A DNA stretch of 64,000 nt from Eutreptiella sp. 'Long Island Sound 2002'. Its lineage: Eukaryota; Euglenozoa; Euglenophyceae; Eutreptiales; Eutreptiaceae. The DNA lies in NCBI GenBank assembly GCA_964036045.1, contig OZ038379.1, positions 81,746,562-81,810,561 of the forward strand. Direction: 5' to 3'. Shown here one piece after another: positions 30,187 to 42,400 of the stretch (positions are counted from its first letter, which is position 1; each line of letters opens with the position of its first letter). The position numbers were made by a program, and so were the translations under genes. The notes beneath the pieces were generated by a model. It made no database searches, had not been told where the DNA came from, and worked only from the letters and a program-made list of their open reading frames with translations.

Positions 30187-31865
30187 CTACATATCAACAT
30201 TTGATGTTGCCAAGGGATCATCATCCACCACATCTGACACATATGACGAAATGGATGGCGCATCTACACAAATATTCTGCAAGTTTGCATGACCCTCATC
30301 ATCACTTGTACTCTCCCCGCCTCCATCTTCCAACATTCCACTGAATAAAGTAGGAATGGTGGTTACAGTGCTCCAAGGATGCACAACGGCAAACTTGTGA
30401 GAGCAATGCCATGAGAACAAGGAGACGGCTGCCATTTGCGCACTAAATTCCGCCTTCTTGTCCAACGAGTTGATGATGCGCTTTAGCAACAAGACCTCCT
30501 TCTCTCCGGGTTGTGCAAACTCCGTGGTGTCCATTTTGTCCACCTTACGAGTCACTTGACGAATTGTGCTCAACACATTGGCAATCCTTACCGGATTCTT
30601 GCTACAGTAACCAACAACGTATTTGGCCACAGCAACCAGCACGTCCTCACCTCCGAGGAATTGCACATTTGTGTTGCTAGCATACAAGTAGGCCAAGAGT
30701 TTGTTGGTTTCAACCACACGTCCATCACAAGGATGTGGCCGCCGCAACTCCCATATGACCAGAACACAGCTTACGTTTTCATCATTGGCATTGAATTCTA
30801 CTTCCGACTCATACATCCGGATGTTGTGCTTTCCGGAAGGGGTATGATACGCCACAAAGAAATGTGGCCGTGTTTCACTGTACCCTTCTCCCGCTGCACG
30901 AGGCAACCCAAAACGGCATCCGCTCTTTCCTCCTGGTGGTTTACCGCAACTAGCAATGAGACACCTATGGATTTGAATGTGTCCAAAGACCTTGGAGGCA
31001 AACTGTTCAATTTCCCGTGCCGCTTCATGGGGGTCGTCCGGCAATGGAGGCAAAAGTTGCTTCTCCTCTAGCATACGTGGGGCTTCAAACTTGTGCTTTA
31101 GTCTCTGCTCATAATCCTGGTAATTATGGGCATCCAATGCGGCACATATTTGTTGATCCAACACCGTGGCAACGGCTTTCACAAGCTCGCTATTCCCCAC
31201 AACCATGTCCAACAACCATGGGGGAATGCCACCCCAAAAGAGACCATGGAAATGGAGAGAGCCTCGGCCTTGGCACTCGTAGCATGTGCAATGGGCCACG
31301 CATGTACCAAATAGACCCTTCTTCCGGTTGCACACCGCACGATCTTTCTTGGTTTGCTTGGAACTCGGGTGACCTAGCAAAACCTCCAAGAAAGCCCTCA
31401 CTTGTCGCTCAAAAATGCGCGCGGCGGCCACAGGGTTTTTGGATAGCGCTTTAAATCGCCGCGAAACCTCCGGCAATGGAACACGGGCTTGCCGATCACC
31501 CATCGACCAACATAAAGACAACTCGTTGTCTATATCATTTGGTGCAACCGTGTAGAAGAGACTTGGCGGCCCAAAGAATAGCACCATACTATTCATCTTC
31601 CCCATCACTGCATACCGCTCCGAAGTGCTGAAGGGCACTGCTGCATGGCAAGTTCGGAACAAAGGCATGAATGTGTGCACAAGGTGTCGCGCTTCTTTTC
31701 CTTGGGGGTTTGCTTCTGACTTCTTCAAATCTTCCTCAAGATTGGGCGTGTTGATGGCCGTCTCAAATGCCTTCATTCGATTGGGATTGGCATAAATGGC
31801 GTCCCTGACGCTTCGCAACGCTGTGTGGCGGAACTTTTGATTAAAGAGCAACAAACAAAAGTCGC
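30187..31865 (-). CDS. Helitron Rep (HUH/Y2 endonuclease) segment
   Basis: Begins with the conserved LLFNQKFRHTALRSV after the frame break at 31,866. The HUH metal-binding motif is in GRGSLHFHGLFWGG (about 31,222-31,263). The two catalytic tyrosines are in KYVVGYCSKN (about 30,597-30,626), spaced Y-x3-Y as in Helitron Rep. These residues nick DNA and form the covalent 5' link in rolling-circle transposition. A Cys/His cluster (GTCVAHCTCYECQG) precedes the HUH motif. The segment ends with acidic sequence and a TAG; the same frame then continues into the helicase. Confidence 0.85.
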
Positions 31866-34208
31866 GGCCTCAGCAAAGCGATTATCATATTGCAACAACA
31901 TGTGCCTTGTATCCGCTTCCGAAACTCCACATGGTCGCTTGATACCACTTCCAAACATAAACAACGAGGGAAAGGACAACGTCAAAAGGCGGTCATTGGC
32001 CTCAAACTCGTTGATGCCAACTTCTTCTTGTCGAACTATACTGTTACGACGGTCCGCTAGCATCTCCTTGATAGCTTGAAGAACTTGTGGCACATCGTTC
32101 CCATCTCGATTCAATAATGCTCCATCGGACAGCATAACAACATCCAATATTACCTCACCATCATCCAAGTCACCTTTTCTTGCTCCTGCAATGTCCGCAC
32201 CGGATTGCTTTTCGGCTGCAATCACGTCCGGATGATCATAAATGGACATATTGTCAAATACGGCATTTGGAAAATCAACCACTTCACGTGGTGCAACCTC
32301 CAAGATCTCGACGTTGGCATATTCCGGATTGATCTCTTTCAAAACTCGCAACCATTGAACCAATCGATCCCATCGCGGTGTGAAGATTCGCTCTACTCGT
32401 TCTTTGCAGTGTTGATCACGACGCATAGCCTCCGCATCACGGCGCGCCCCCACAAAAATGACCTTTGTACCCACAAGAGCCTCTACATCCGGTAGACGTG
32501 CTGCCAACACTTCGGGTCCATCATGCGGTACAGAAATGGCATGTCCTCGAACACCCCATTGCGATGTTGCACCATTCTTGGTACTAACAAGCTTCACGGT
32601 GTTTACTGTCGTCCGCACTCGTCCCAACATACGCTCCTCCAAATCCGTTAACTCCGGTAAGTCCCATCGCTTACCAAAATGCTTGCCACTAGCAATGGCA
32701 TTTGGTGGCACTTGACCTTTCTTTGGATGAAACAAACTCCGATGACATGAATTACACAATTGCAGTGCACCATTAGATACAAGATCATGGTGCAACCAAT
32801 ATAGCCTTGTGTCTTGTTCAAAGACCGCGGCATATTTGCGATACTGAATGGGAATCCCATGGTACCATGAAACTTGTTCTGTGTCCAACCTTAAAAGGTC
32901 CAACTTGGATACCTCCACTTCCTTCACTTGTTGGAAATCTCTCACTCCGCAGCACCGGCAAGATTGAATGTCCTCGCATACTCCAACTTTGTTGTGCCAC
33001 TCTTTGGCCAACGCCACCGTATCCACGGTGTCCACCTTCTCATCCAGTATAGCTCGCACCAAGGCCTCCAAAGACTCACAACTCTCCAAATTGGCTGCAG
33101 GTTGAACTGCAAATCTATCCATTCCAGTTGGCTCCCAAAAGCCTCTCACAGTTGAAGCAAGACATGTGCCAACCTTTGATCCCGTAAACTCATCACGTGA
33201 TGGGCTTGCAACCGACTGCAGCATGGCTTCCTCATCGTCATCCACAACGGATCCGGGTGGTTCTATCTCATCACCTCTCTCCCACATGTGATGAATGGCT
33301 TGTGTTGACTGGCTTGCCACGGTTTGACGTGCATAATTCAAAGCACGTCTAACGGCCCCAGATTGCCTTGCCCGTTGCTTATCCTCCTTAGAGCCTGCTT
33401 GCCCCGCCCGTTGCTTGTCCTCCTTAGGGCTAGCCTGTCCCGCCCGCTGCTTGTCCTCCTTGGAGCCCGCTTGACCTGCCCGCTGCTTGTCCTCCTTGGA
33501 GCCCGCTTGCCCCGCCCGCTGCTTGTTCTCCTTGGAGCCCGCTTGCCGTGCGCGCTGCTTATCCTCTCGGGATGCCACCACACCACCCGCTTGTCCTGCC
33601 CGCTGCTTGTTCTCCTTGGAGCCCGCTTGCCCCGCCTTCTGCTTGTTCTCCTTGGAGCCCGCTTGCCCTGCGCGCTGCTTGTCCTCTCGGGATGCCACCA
33701 CACCAGCCGCTTGCCCTGCGCGCTGCTTGTTCTCCTTAGATTGTGATGCGTTACAAGTGGAGCAAACAAAGCCTTGACTCTTCATTTTTTTGTATGTACG
33801 ATAAAAGGTGGTGGTAAAACCCCAACATTGCCATCGCATCACACGAATTGAGGAAATGAGGGAAACCTCTACATGCACGGTATTGTCCACAACCACCCCC
33901 AACCAATCACATCCATATTCAGCGGCAAGTGGATGGCAATGCAACGTGGTGACGGATGGGCGACCATCTTTTTCTTTCGCATTTGCCTCTTTCTGTTGTG
34001 GTTGAGATTGTTTTGAACACTTGTGCTTTCCCGGGCCAAACTTCTTCATATTATCAACCCGTACATCCTTGGATTCTCCACAAGATGCATAAGTCCAACG
34101 CATGACCGCCTTGGCCTTCATGTCTTGGTTGTCTTGGCGTACCCACTTCCATCCCCATAGGCGAGCCACATCATGACAATCTTTATCAATTAGTGAAGGC
34201 GTAGCCAT
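31866..34208 (-). CDS. Helitron N-terminal region (DUF6570-like, KQRAGQ repeats)
   Basis: ATG at 34,208 chosen because the copy at 43,515 has the equivalent MPTPSLTDKDCHDVARLWGW start. An N-terminal Trp/Cys segment (CGESK, KHKC) may bind zinc. Then come tandem KQRAGQAGSKEN repeats with GGVVASRED inserts (about 33,340-33,730), strongly basic. Next is a region typical of the protein upstream of Helitron Rep: LQLCNSCHRSLFHPKKGQVP, LPELTDLEERMLGRVR, and the closing LLTLSFPSLFMFGSGIKRP and MLLQYDNRFAEA, which normally runs straight into LLFNQ. Here one G is missing from GGG at 31,866 (the other copy has it, 41,094-41,102), shifting the frame. The split is therefore recent or an assembly artefact. 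Confidence 0.75.
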
Positions 34209-34289
34209 GTCTCCAAATGGAAAATACAACAAGATCTACACCAAAAGGCTGGTCACAAAAAAAGCAACTAAGCGTCCACATAGGGACAC

Positions 34290-35490
34290 AAATTGGCAAT
34301 TAACCAGAGCATGGTCAAACATCATAGGTGTTCCTCGTTGGGGAAGGTAACCAGTTTGATTGCCACCGTACGGCCTACACGGCGACCAAGGTACCCACAT
34401 AACAAGCGCGTTTTGATGCCATGGGAAAGCCTACATGACAACAAAGACACATATGGAGCAAGTGCACTCAACCAATGGACAATTGTGAGAAATGAGCATG
34501 GTCAAACAAACGAGCATGGTCAAACAAACACGGGTGTTCTCCACCGAACAAGGTCAATTCGTTTGATTGCCGTGAGAAAGCCTACACGGCAACCAAAGTA
34601 CGTACATAACAGCCGCTTGGATGCCATGAGAAAGCCTACATGGCAACAAAGGCACATATGGATCGCCAGGTTTTGCGAGCTGCGACCAAAGTACGTACAT
34701 AACAGCCACTTGGATGCCATGAGAAAGCCTACATGGCAACAAAGGCACATATGGATCGCCGGATGTTGCGAGCTGCTTGCCCCTACCGTGTGCGCTCTTG
34801 AACACTAACTCAAAAACGCCCATCCCTCACCCCAAATGGACTACAGGAAGACACCGCGGTCTTGCGTAACGCATTGGTAATCACCGGTCGATTGCCGTGA
34901 GAAAGCCTACACGGCAACCAAAGTACGTACATAACAGCTGCTTGGATGCCATGAGAAAGCCTACATGGCAACAAAGGCACATATGGATCGCCAGGTGTTG
35001 CGAGCTGCAACCAAAGTATGTACATAACAGCCACTTGAAAGCCATGAGAAAGCCTACATGGCAACAGAGGCACATATGGATCGCCGGGTGTTGCGGGCTG
35101 CTTGCCCCTACCGTGTTCGCTCTTGAACACTAACTCAAAAACGCCCATCCCTCACCCCAAATGGACTACAGGAAGACACGGCGGTCTTGCGTAACGCATT
35201 GGTAATCACTGTCTGATTGCCGTGAGAAAGCCTACACGGCAACCAAAGTACGTACATAACAGCTGCTTGGATGCCATGAGGAAGCCTACATGGCAACAAA
35301 GGCACATATGGATCGCCAAGTGTTGCGAGCTGCAACCAAAGTACGTATATAACAGCCACTTGAAAGCCATGAGAAAGCCTACATGGCAACACAGGCACAT
35401 ATGGATCGCCGGGTGTTTCGGGCTGCTTGCCCCTACCGTGTTCGCTCTTGAACACTAACTCAAAAGCGCCCATTGTTCACCCCAAATGGA
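34290..35490. repeat. Helitron 5' leader: hairpin repeats and 325-bp duplication
   Basis: Contains alternating hairpins TTGCCGTG, loop AGAAAGCCTA, CACGGCAA (34,567-34,592; 34,892-34,917; 35,217-35,242) and TGCCATG, same loop, CATGGCA (34,622-34,645; 34,715-34,738; 34,947-34,970; also 35,041-35,062 and 35,366-35,387). A unit of 325 bp is duplicated (34,820-35,145 and 35,145-35,470). The region ends in AACACTAACTCAAAA...CACCCC words also present at 44,170. No protein product is credible. Confidence 0.75.
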
Positions 35491-36092
35491 CTACAGGAAG
35501 ACACCGCGGTCTTGCGTAACGCATTGGTCATCACCGTTAAAGAAATACCGCTTGCTTTAGAGATGTGCGTCCACCGTCATGACGATGGTCCTAAAACTTG
35601 CTCAAAACGCGCTCAAAAACGGCCCATTTTCACCTCAAAATGGACCACCGCGTGGCACCATGGCGTGGTACACGCCTTATTGAACACCCATTTGCCATCC
35701 TTTGATAGCCCAATCGCCATGAAAGAACGACGGCCCTCATCGGAAACACCTGCTTGGCGTAGCGGCGATCGTCATGAACTTTCAAGACGATCGTCCTGAA
35801 AACAGCCAAAAACAGCCCAAAAACGGCCATTTTTGGACACTAAATCGGCCGTAGAGCGGACTAGACGGCTCAAAGCGCATCAAAACTTGTTTGTGGTGAT
35901 GCGTCTTCGCTCACTGGTCGTTTTGAGCTACTTGGATGCCGGTTTTGAGCCACAGTGTGGTCACAAGGACTTTTGGACCTTCTGCTGCTTGCTGCTGCTT
36001 GCTGCTGCTGCTATTGCTGCTAAAATGTGTTGCTCAGCCTTGGACCCTAAAATGTGGTGTTAAACCTCGACACGGTAAACCTAGCTCGGTAA
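35491..36092. repeat. Terminal ~600-bp module of the Helitron
   Basis: This module is what the short units 2-6 consist of. It contains GCGTAACGCATTGG, a GTGGCACCACGGCGTGGTAC block, a GGACGATCGTCC-type palindrome, AAAACAGCCAAAAACAGCCC repeats, CCAAAAACGGCCGTTTTTGG (perfect 20-bp palindrome in unit 2, imperfect here), a GCTGCTTGCTGCTG microsatellite and the terminal AAACCTCGACA...CTCGGTAA. Confidence 0.7.
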
Positions 36093-39000
36093 TCAAGACT
36101 CGAACTAGGACCGAGCTGGGTCCTAGTCTTGAGGAAAGATTGCTTGCTTTCGAGATGTGCCTCCACGGTCGGGACGATCGTCCTGAAACACGGCTCAAAA
36201 ACGGCTTGTTTTCACCTCAAAATGGACCACCACGTGGCACCACGGCGTGGTACACGCCTTATTGAACACCCATTTGCCATCCTTTGATAGCCCAATTGCC
36301 ATGAAAGAACAACGGCCCTCATCGGAAACACCTGCTTGGCGTAGCGGCGATCGTCCTGAACTTTCAGGACGATCGTCCTGAAAACAGCCAAAAACAGCCC
36401 AAAAACGGCCGTTTTTGGACGCTAAATCGGCCGTAGAACGAGCTAGACGGCTCGAAATGCAACGTAACTTGTTTGTGGTGATGCGCCTTGGCTTCCCGGT
36501 CGTTTTGAGCTACTTGCATGCCGGTTTTGAGCCGCGGTGTGGTCGCAAGGACTTTTGGACCGCCCGCTGACGGTCGGGACGATGGTCCTGAAACACGGGT
36601 CAAAAACGGCTTGTTTTCACCTCAAAACGGACCACCGCGTGGCACCACGGCGTGGTACACGCCTTATTGAACACCCATTTGCCATCCTTTGATAGCCCAA
36701 TCGCCATGAAAGAACAACGGCCCTCATCGGAAACACCTGCTTGGTGTAGCGGCGATCGTCCTGAACTTTCAGAAAGATCGTCCTGAAAACAGCCAAACAC
36801 AGCCCAAAAACGGCCGTTTTTGGACGCTAAATCGGCCGTAGAACGAGCTAGACGGCTCGAAATGCAACGTAATCTCTTTGTGGTGATGCGCCTTGGCTCC
36901 CCGGTCGTTTTGAGCTACTTGCATGCCGGTTTTGAGCCGCGGTGTGGTCGCAAGGACTTTTGGACCGCCTGCTGCTGCTTGCTGTTGCTGTTGCTGCTAA
37001 AACGTGTTGCTCAGCCTTGGACCCTAAAAGGTGGTGTAAAACCTCGACGGGGTAAACCCAGCTCGGTAATCAAGACTCGAACTAGGACCGAGCTGGGTCC
37101 TAGTCTTGCGTAACGCATTGGAGATCACCGTTGAACAAAGACCGCTTGCTTTAGAGATATGCCTCCACGCTCAGGACGATCGTCCTGAAACACAAAAACG
37201 GCTCATTTTCACCTCAAAATGGACCACCGTGTGGCACCATGGCATGGTACATGCCGTATTGAACACCCATTTGCCATCATTTGATAGCCCAATCGCCATG
37301 GCAGAACAACGGCCCTCATTGCAAACGCCCACGTGACACAACGGCGATCATCCTTCTTTTTCAGGACGATTGTCCTGAAAACAGCCCAAAAACGGCCATT
37401 TTTGGACATTAAATCGGCCGTAGAACGGGCTAGACCGCTCAAAATGCAACGAAACTTGGTTGCAGTGATGCGCCTTTCCTCCCCGATCGCTTTGAGCTAC
37501 TTGGATGCCGGTTTCGAGCCACGGTGTGGTCGCAAGGACTTTTGGACCGCCTGCTGCTGCTGCTGCTGCTTGCTGCTGTTGCTTGCTAAAACGTGTAGCT
37601 CAGCCTTGGACCCTAAAAGGTGGTGTAAAACCTCGACAGGGTAAACCCAGCTCGGTAATCAAGACTCGAACTAGGACCGAGCTGGGTCCTAGTCTTGCGT
37701 AACGCATTGGAGATCACCGTTGAGGAAAGACTGCTTCCTTTCGAGATGTGCCTCCACGGTCGGGACGATCGTCCTGAAACACGGCTCAAAAACGGCTTGT
37801 TTTCACCTCAAAATGGACCACCGCGTGGCACCACGGTGTGGCACACGCCTTATTGAACACCCATTTGCCATCCTTTGATAGCCCAATTGCCATGAAAGAA
37901 CAACGGCCCTCATCGGAAACACCTCCTTGGCGTAGCGGCGATCATCCTGAACTTTCAGGACGATCGTCCCGAACTTTCTGGACGATCGTCCTGAAAACAG
38001 CCGAAAACAGCCCAAAAACGGTCATTTTTGGACACTGAATCGGCTGTAGAACGGGCTGGATGGCTCAAAATGCAACGAAACTTGTTTGTGGTGATGCGCC
38101 TTGGCTCCCCGGTCGTTTTGAGCTACTTGGATGCCGGTTTTGAGCCACGGTGTCGTCGCAAGGGCTTTTGGACCGCCTGCTGCTGCTTGCTGCTGCTGTT
38201 GCTGCTAAAACGTGTTGCTCGGCCTTGGAACCTAAAAGGTGGTGTGAAACCTCGATAGGTTAAACCCAGCTCGGTAATCAAGACTCGAACTAGGACCGAG
38301 CTGGGTCCTAGTCTTTGGTAACGCATGGGAAATCACCGTTGAAGAAAGACCGCTTGCTTTAGAGATGTCCCTCAGCGGTTACGGCGATTGTCCTAAAACA
38401 CGGCTGGAAAACGGCTCATTTTCACCTCAAAATGGACCACCGCATGGCACCACGGCGTGGTACACGCCTTATTGAACACCCATTTGCCATCCTTTGATAG
38501 CCCAATCGCCATGAAAGAACAACGGCCCTCATCGGAAACACCTGCTTGGCGTAGGGGCGATCGTCCTGAGTTTTCAGGACGATCGTGAAAACGGCCAAAA
38601 ACAGCCCAAAAACGGCCTTTTTTGGACACTAAATCGGCCTCAGAACGGGCTAGCCGGCTCGAAACGGCACGAAACCTGTTTGTGGTGATGCGCCTTGGCT
38701 CCCTGGTCGTTTTGAGCTACTTGGATGCCGGTTTTGAGCCGCGGTTTGGTCCCAAGGATTTTTGGACCGCCTGCTGCTGCTTGCTGCTTGCTGCTGCTGC
38801 TTGCTGCTTGTTGCTGCTAAAACGTGTTGCTCAGCCTTGGCCCCTAAAAGGTGGTGTAAAACCTCGACAGGGTAAACACAGCTCGGTAATCAAGACTCGA
38901 ACTAGGACCGAGCTGGGTCTTAAACTTGCGTAACGCATGGGAAATCACCGTTGAAGAAAGACCGCTTGCTTTTCCAGATGTGCCTCCATGGTTACGGCAA

Positions 39001-39491
39001 TGGTCCTGAAACGCGGCTGGAAAACAGCTCATTTTCACCTCAAAATGTACCGACGCACGGCACCACGGCTTGGTACACGCCTTATTGAACACCCATTTGC
39101 CATCCTTTGATAGCCCAATCACCATGAAAGAACAACGGCCCTCATCGGAAACACCTGCTTGGCGTAGCGGCGATCGTCCTGAGTTTTCAGGACGATCGTC
39201 CTGAAAACAGCCAAAAACAGCCCAAAAACGGCCATTTTTGGACACTAAATCGGCCGTAGAACGGGCTAGACGGCTCAAAATGCAACCACAGTTGTTTGTG
39301 GTGATGCGCCTTGGCTCCCCGGCCGTTTTGAGCTACTTGGATGCCGGTTTTGAGCCACGGTGTGGTCTGAAGGACTTTTTATGCGCCTGCTGCTGCTGCT
39401 TGCTGCTGCTGCTGCTTGCTAAAACGTGTTGCTCGGCCTGGGCCCCTAAAAGGTGGTGTAAAACCTCGACAGGGTCGCCCCAGCTCGGTAA
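36093..39491 (-). mobile_element. Five short non-autonomous Helitron units in tandem
   Basis: Unit borders, each starting TCAAGACTCG and ending CTCGGTAA: 36,093-37,069, 37,070-37,658, 37,659-38,277, 38,278-38,889 and 38,890-39,491 (977, 589, 619, 612 and 602 bp). The first has an internal duplication near 36,565. All consist of the terminal module of the large element fused to its hairpin end, with no coding region. Abutting without spacer suggests repeated insertion of Helitrons at the A|T border of a previous copy, or unequal exchange. Confidence 0.75.
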
Positions 39492-42400
39492 TCAAGACCC
39501 GAACTAGGACCGAGCTGGGTCCTAGTCTTGCACAACGCATACCCAGCGATTGTATGTAATGGATTGTGGTTGTGAGTCCCTAGTTGAAAATTGGTAATCA
39601 AATTTGTAACATGTCAAGGCATTTGAAAAGACATCATATACATTGACTCCCCAATCACATGGCACGAGAATGCTTGCCATGCTTTGTGTGCCGCATTTTG
39701 TGGCAATCTTGTCATTGGGGTATAACATGGTCGGGCACACAATTGTACACAGACAATTGGAAAATTAGTACAATGTCGGGATACAGCCCATAAGGTCCCG
39801 ATGACCTAACTTTACTCCTCCGACTAGAGTAAATCCCCCGGTCTTAGGTGCTGCGGTGCTCCGATGGGTTGTTTGTATACCGGAGGGGGCGCTTCCCATC
39901 GGCCAAGAGCATAGCACCCGTTGCCTCCTAGCCTCCGCTGTTGGCACACAACCACAAGACTTGGTAAACCTAGATATCTTGAGACATACACATTTTTCAT
40001 TGTAGAAGTTCCTCCTAAATGTGCTCTGCATGATGTATGATGGTTGCGCCAAACCACATACAACATGGATAGGAACACTTCCAAACCTCTTGTCCCCACT
40101 TGAGAGTTGGTGAAATTGCAACTTATGTTTGGTCGCAAGGGAAAGCCCACTTGCCTATTCGAACATTCCCCCACAAAATCCACGTTGTACAAACGTTCAA
40201 TCCATGCTTGTTGACTTCACCTAATGCTTTGTTAAGTAGCAAGGGAAAGCCCACTTGCCATTTTTCAAAAGAGTGTATCCATCTTGTTGACCCCACCTCA
40301 ATGTTTTGTTCAGTAGCAAGGGAAAAAAATATTTTCATTGGTGACTAGAAATGATTTTGATTGGTGACGGTTGGAATAACGTTGTGAATTGGTTCAAAAA
40401 TTAGTATTCTTCACCGGAAATGGCATGGGAAAGCCCACATGCCATGGGAAGAGACTATGTTGTTATTATGTGTGCATGCACAAATGCGCATTGGCAAATC
40501 AAACATTGGAAAGGCATTTTGTGTTTTCATCAACAATAGCCATGGGGGGAAGACCATGGGGTGCGAGACGGATTGGCCACAGGGTACATATATGTGGTTG
40601 CAATTGCTTTGAGGTTGCAATGAAACGAATGGAATCAGAAATTTTTATGGAAACGTTGTAAACATATCATGCCACAAAAAAAAACATGTTTTTGCGGTTC
40701 ACATGCCCCGAATAGAACATGAGAAACATTACTGAGGAAAATTGAATGCACCACAACCATGTGGCAAGAGAAAGGGCCATGTGCATGGTACCTTAAAAGT
40801 CACATGTTTGTACACCTACCAACGTGGTAAGGCACACACGTTGAAATGTGTCACAAGATAATGCAAATAATAGCCATTGATGTATCATGTAGGTTAGCCT
40901 CAAGTCATAGGAAATGACATCGACATCCACAAGAGAAAGCCTACATGTGGTCTTTGTGAGGCACTCATATATCAATTTGGGGTTCATGCCCAGGCACACA
41001 TGTGATTGTTGAAATTGAAGTAAAACCTGCGAAAAGAAAATGGATTGCTGCAAGAGCGCACACGGTAGGAGCAAGCAGCTCGCAACAAACAAAAGTCGCG
41101 GGCCTCAGCAAAGCGATTATCATATTGCAACAACATGTGCCTTGTATCCGCTTCCGAAACTCCACATGGCCGCTTGATACCACTTCCAAACATAAACAAC
41201 GAGGGAAAGGACAACGTCAAAAGGCGGTCATTGGCCTCAAACTCGTTGATGCCAACTTCTTCTTGTCGAACTATACTGTTACGACGGTCCGCTAGCATCT
41301 CCTTGATAGATTGAAGAACCTGTGGCACATCATTCCCATCTCGATTCAATAATGCTCCATCGGACAGCATAACAACATCCAATATTACCTCACCATCATC
41401 CAAGTCACCTTTTCTTGCTCCTGCAATGTCCGCACCGGATTGCTTTTCGGCTGCAATCACGTCCGGATGATCATAAATGGACATATTGTCAAATACGGCA
41501 TTTGGAAAATCAACCACTTCAGGTGGTGCAACCTCCAAGATTTCGACGTTGGCATATTCCGGATTGATCACTTTCAAAACTCGCAACCATTGAACCAATC
41601 GATCCCATCGCGGTGTGAAGATTCGCTCTACTCGTTCTTTGCAGTGTTGATCACGACGCATAGCCTCCGCATCACGGCGCGCCCCCACAAAAATGACCTT
41701 TGTACCCACAAGAGCCTCTACATCCGGTAGACGTGCTGCCAACACTTCGGGTCCATCATGCGGTACAGAAATGGCATGTCCTCGAACACCCCATTGCGAT
41801 GTTGCACCATTCTTGGCACTAACAAGCTTCACGGTGTTTACTGTCGTCCGCACTCGTCCCAAAATACGCTCCTCCAAATGCGTTAACTCCGGTAAGGCGC
41901 ATCGCTTACCAAAATGCTTGCCACTAGCAATGGCATTTGGTGGCACTTGACCTTTCTTTGGATGAAACAAACTCCGATGACATGAATTACACAATTGCAG
42001 GGCACCATTAGATACAAGATCATGGTGCAACCAATGTAGCCTTGTGTCTTGTTCAAAGACCGCGGCATACTTGCGATACGGAATGGGAATCCCAAGGTAC
42101 CATGAAACTTGTTCTGTGTCCAACCTTAAAAGGTCCAACTTGGATACCTCCACTTCCTTCACTTGTTGGAAATCTCTCACTCCGCAGCACCCGCAAGATT
42201 GAATGTCCTCGCATACTCCAACTTTTTGGTGCCACTCTTTGGCCAACGCCACCATATCCACGGTGTCCACCTTCTCATCCAGTATAGCTCGCACCAAGGC
42301 CTCCAAAGACTCACAACTCTCCAAATCGGCTGCGGGTTGAACTGCAAATCTATCCATCCCAGTTTGCTCCCAAAAGCCTCTCACAGTTGAAGCAAGGGAT

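Larger units (their letters stand above)
16552..36092 (-). mobile_element. Helitron-like element, putatively autonomous, 19.5 kb
   Basis: Ends are TCAAGACTCG on the left and CAGCTCGGTAA on the right. The same end pair bounds six further units head to tail up to 44,927. The coding strand is minus, so the biological 3' end is at 16,552. There, read on the minus strand, a hairpin (stem ACTAGGACC, loop CAGCTC, stem GGTCCTAGT) stands 11-12 nt from the end, as in Helitrons. ACCGAGCTGGG near the 5' end and CCCAGCTCGGT near the 3' end are inverted repeats set at different distances from the termini, which recalls the asymmetric repeats of Helitron2/Helentron types. Insertion is between A and T without target duplication. 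It encodes a DUF6570-like region, HUH Rep, PIF1-type helicase and a J-domain, and holds a satellite array. Its frame is broken at three places, so it may not be active. Confidence 0.75.

Noticed and set aside
34960-35480. Minus-strand frames with CLCCHVGFL repeats as membrane proteins
   Set aside because: They are read-through of the GAAAGCC hairpin repeats and recur with the 325-bp duplication.
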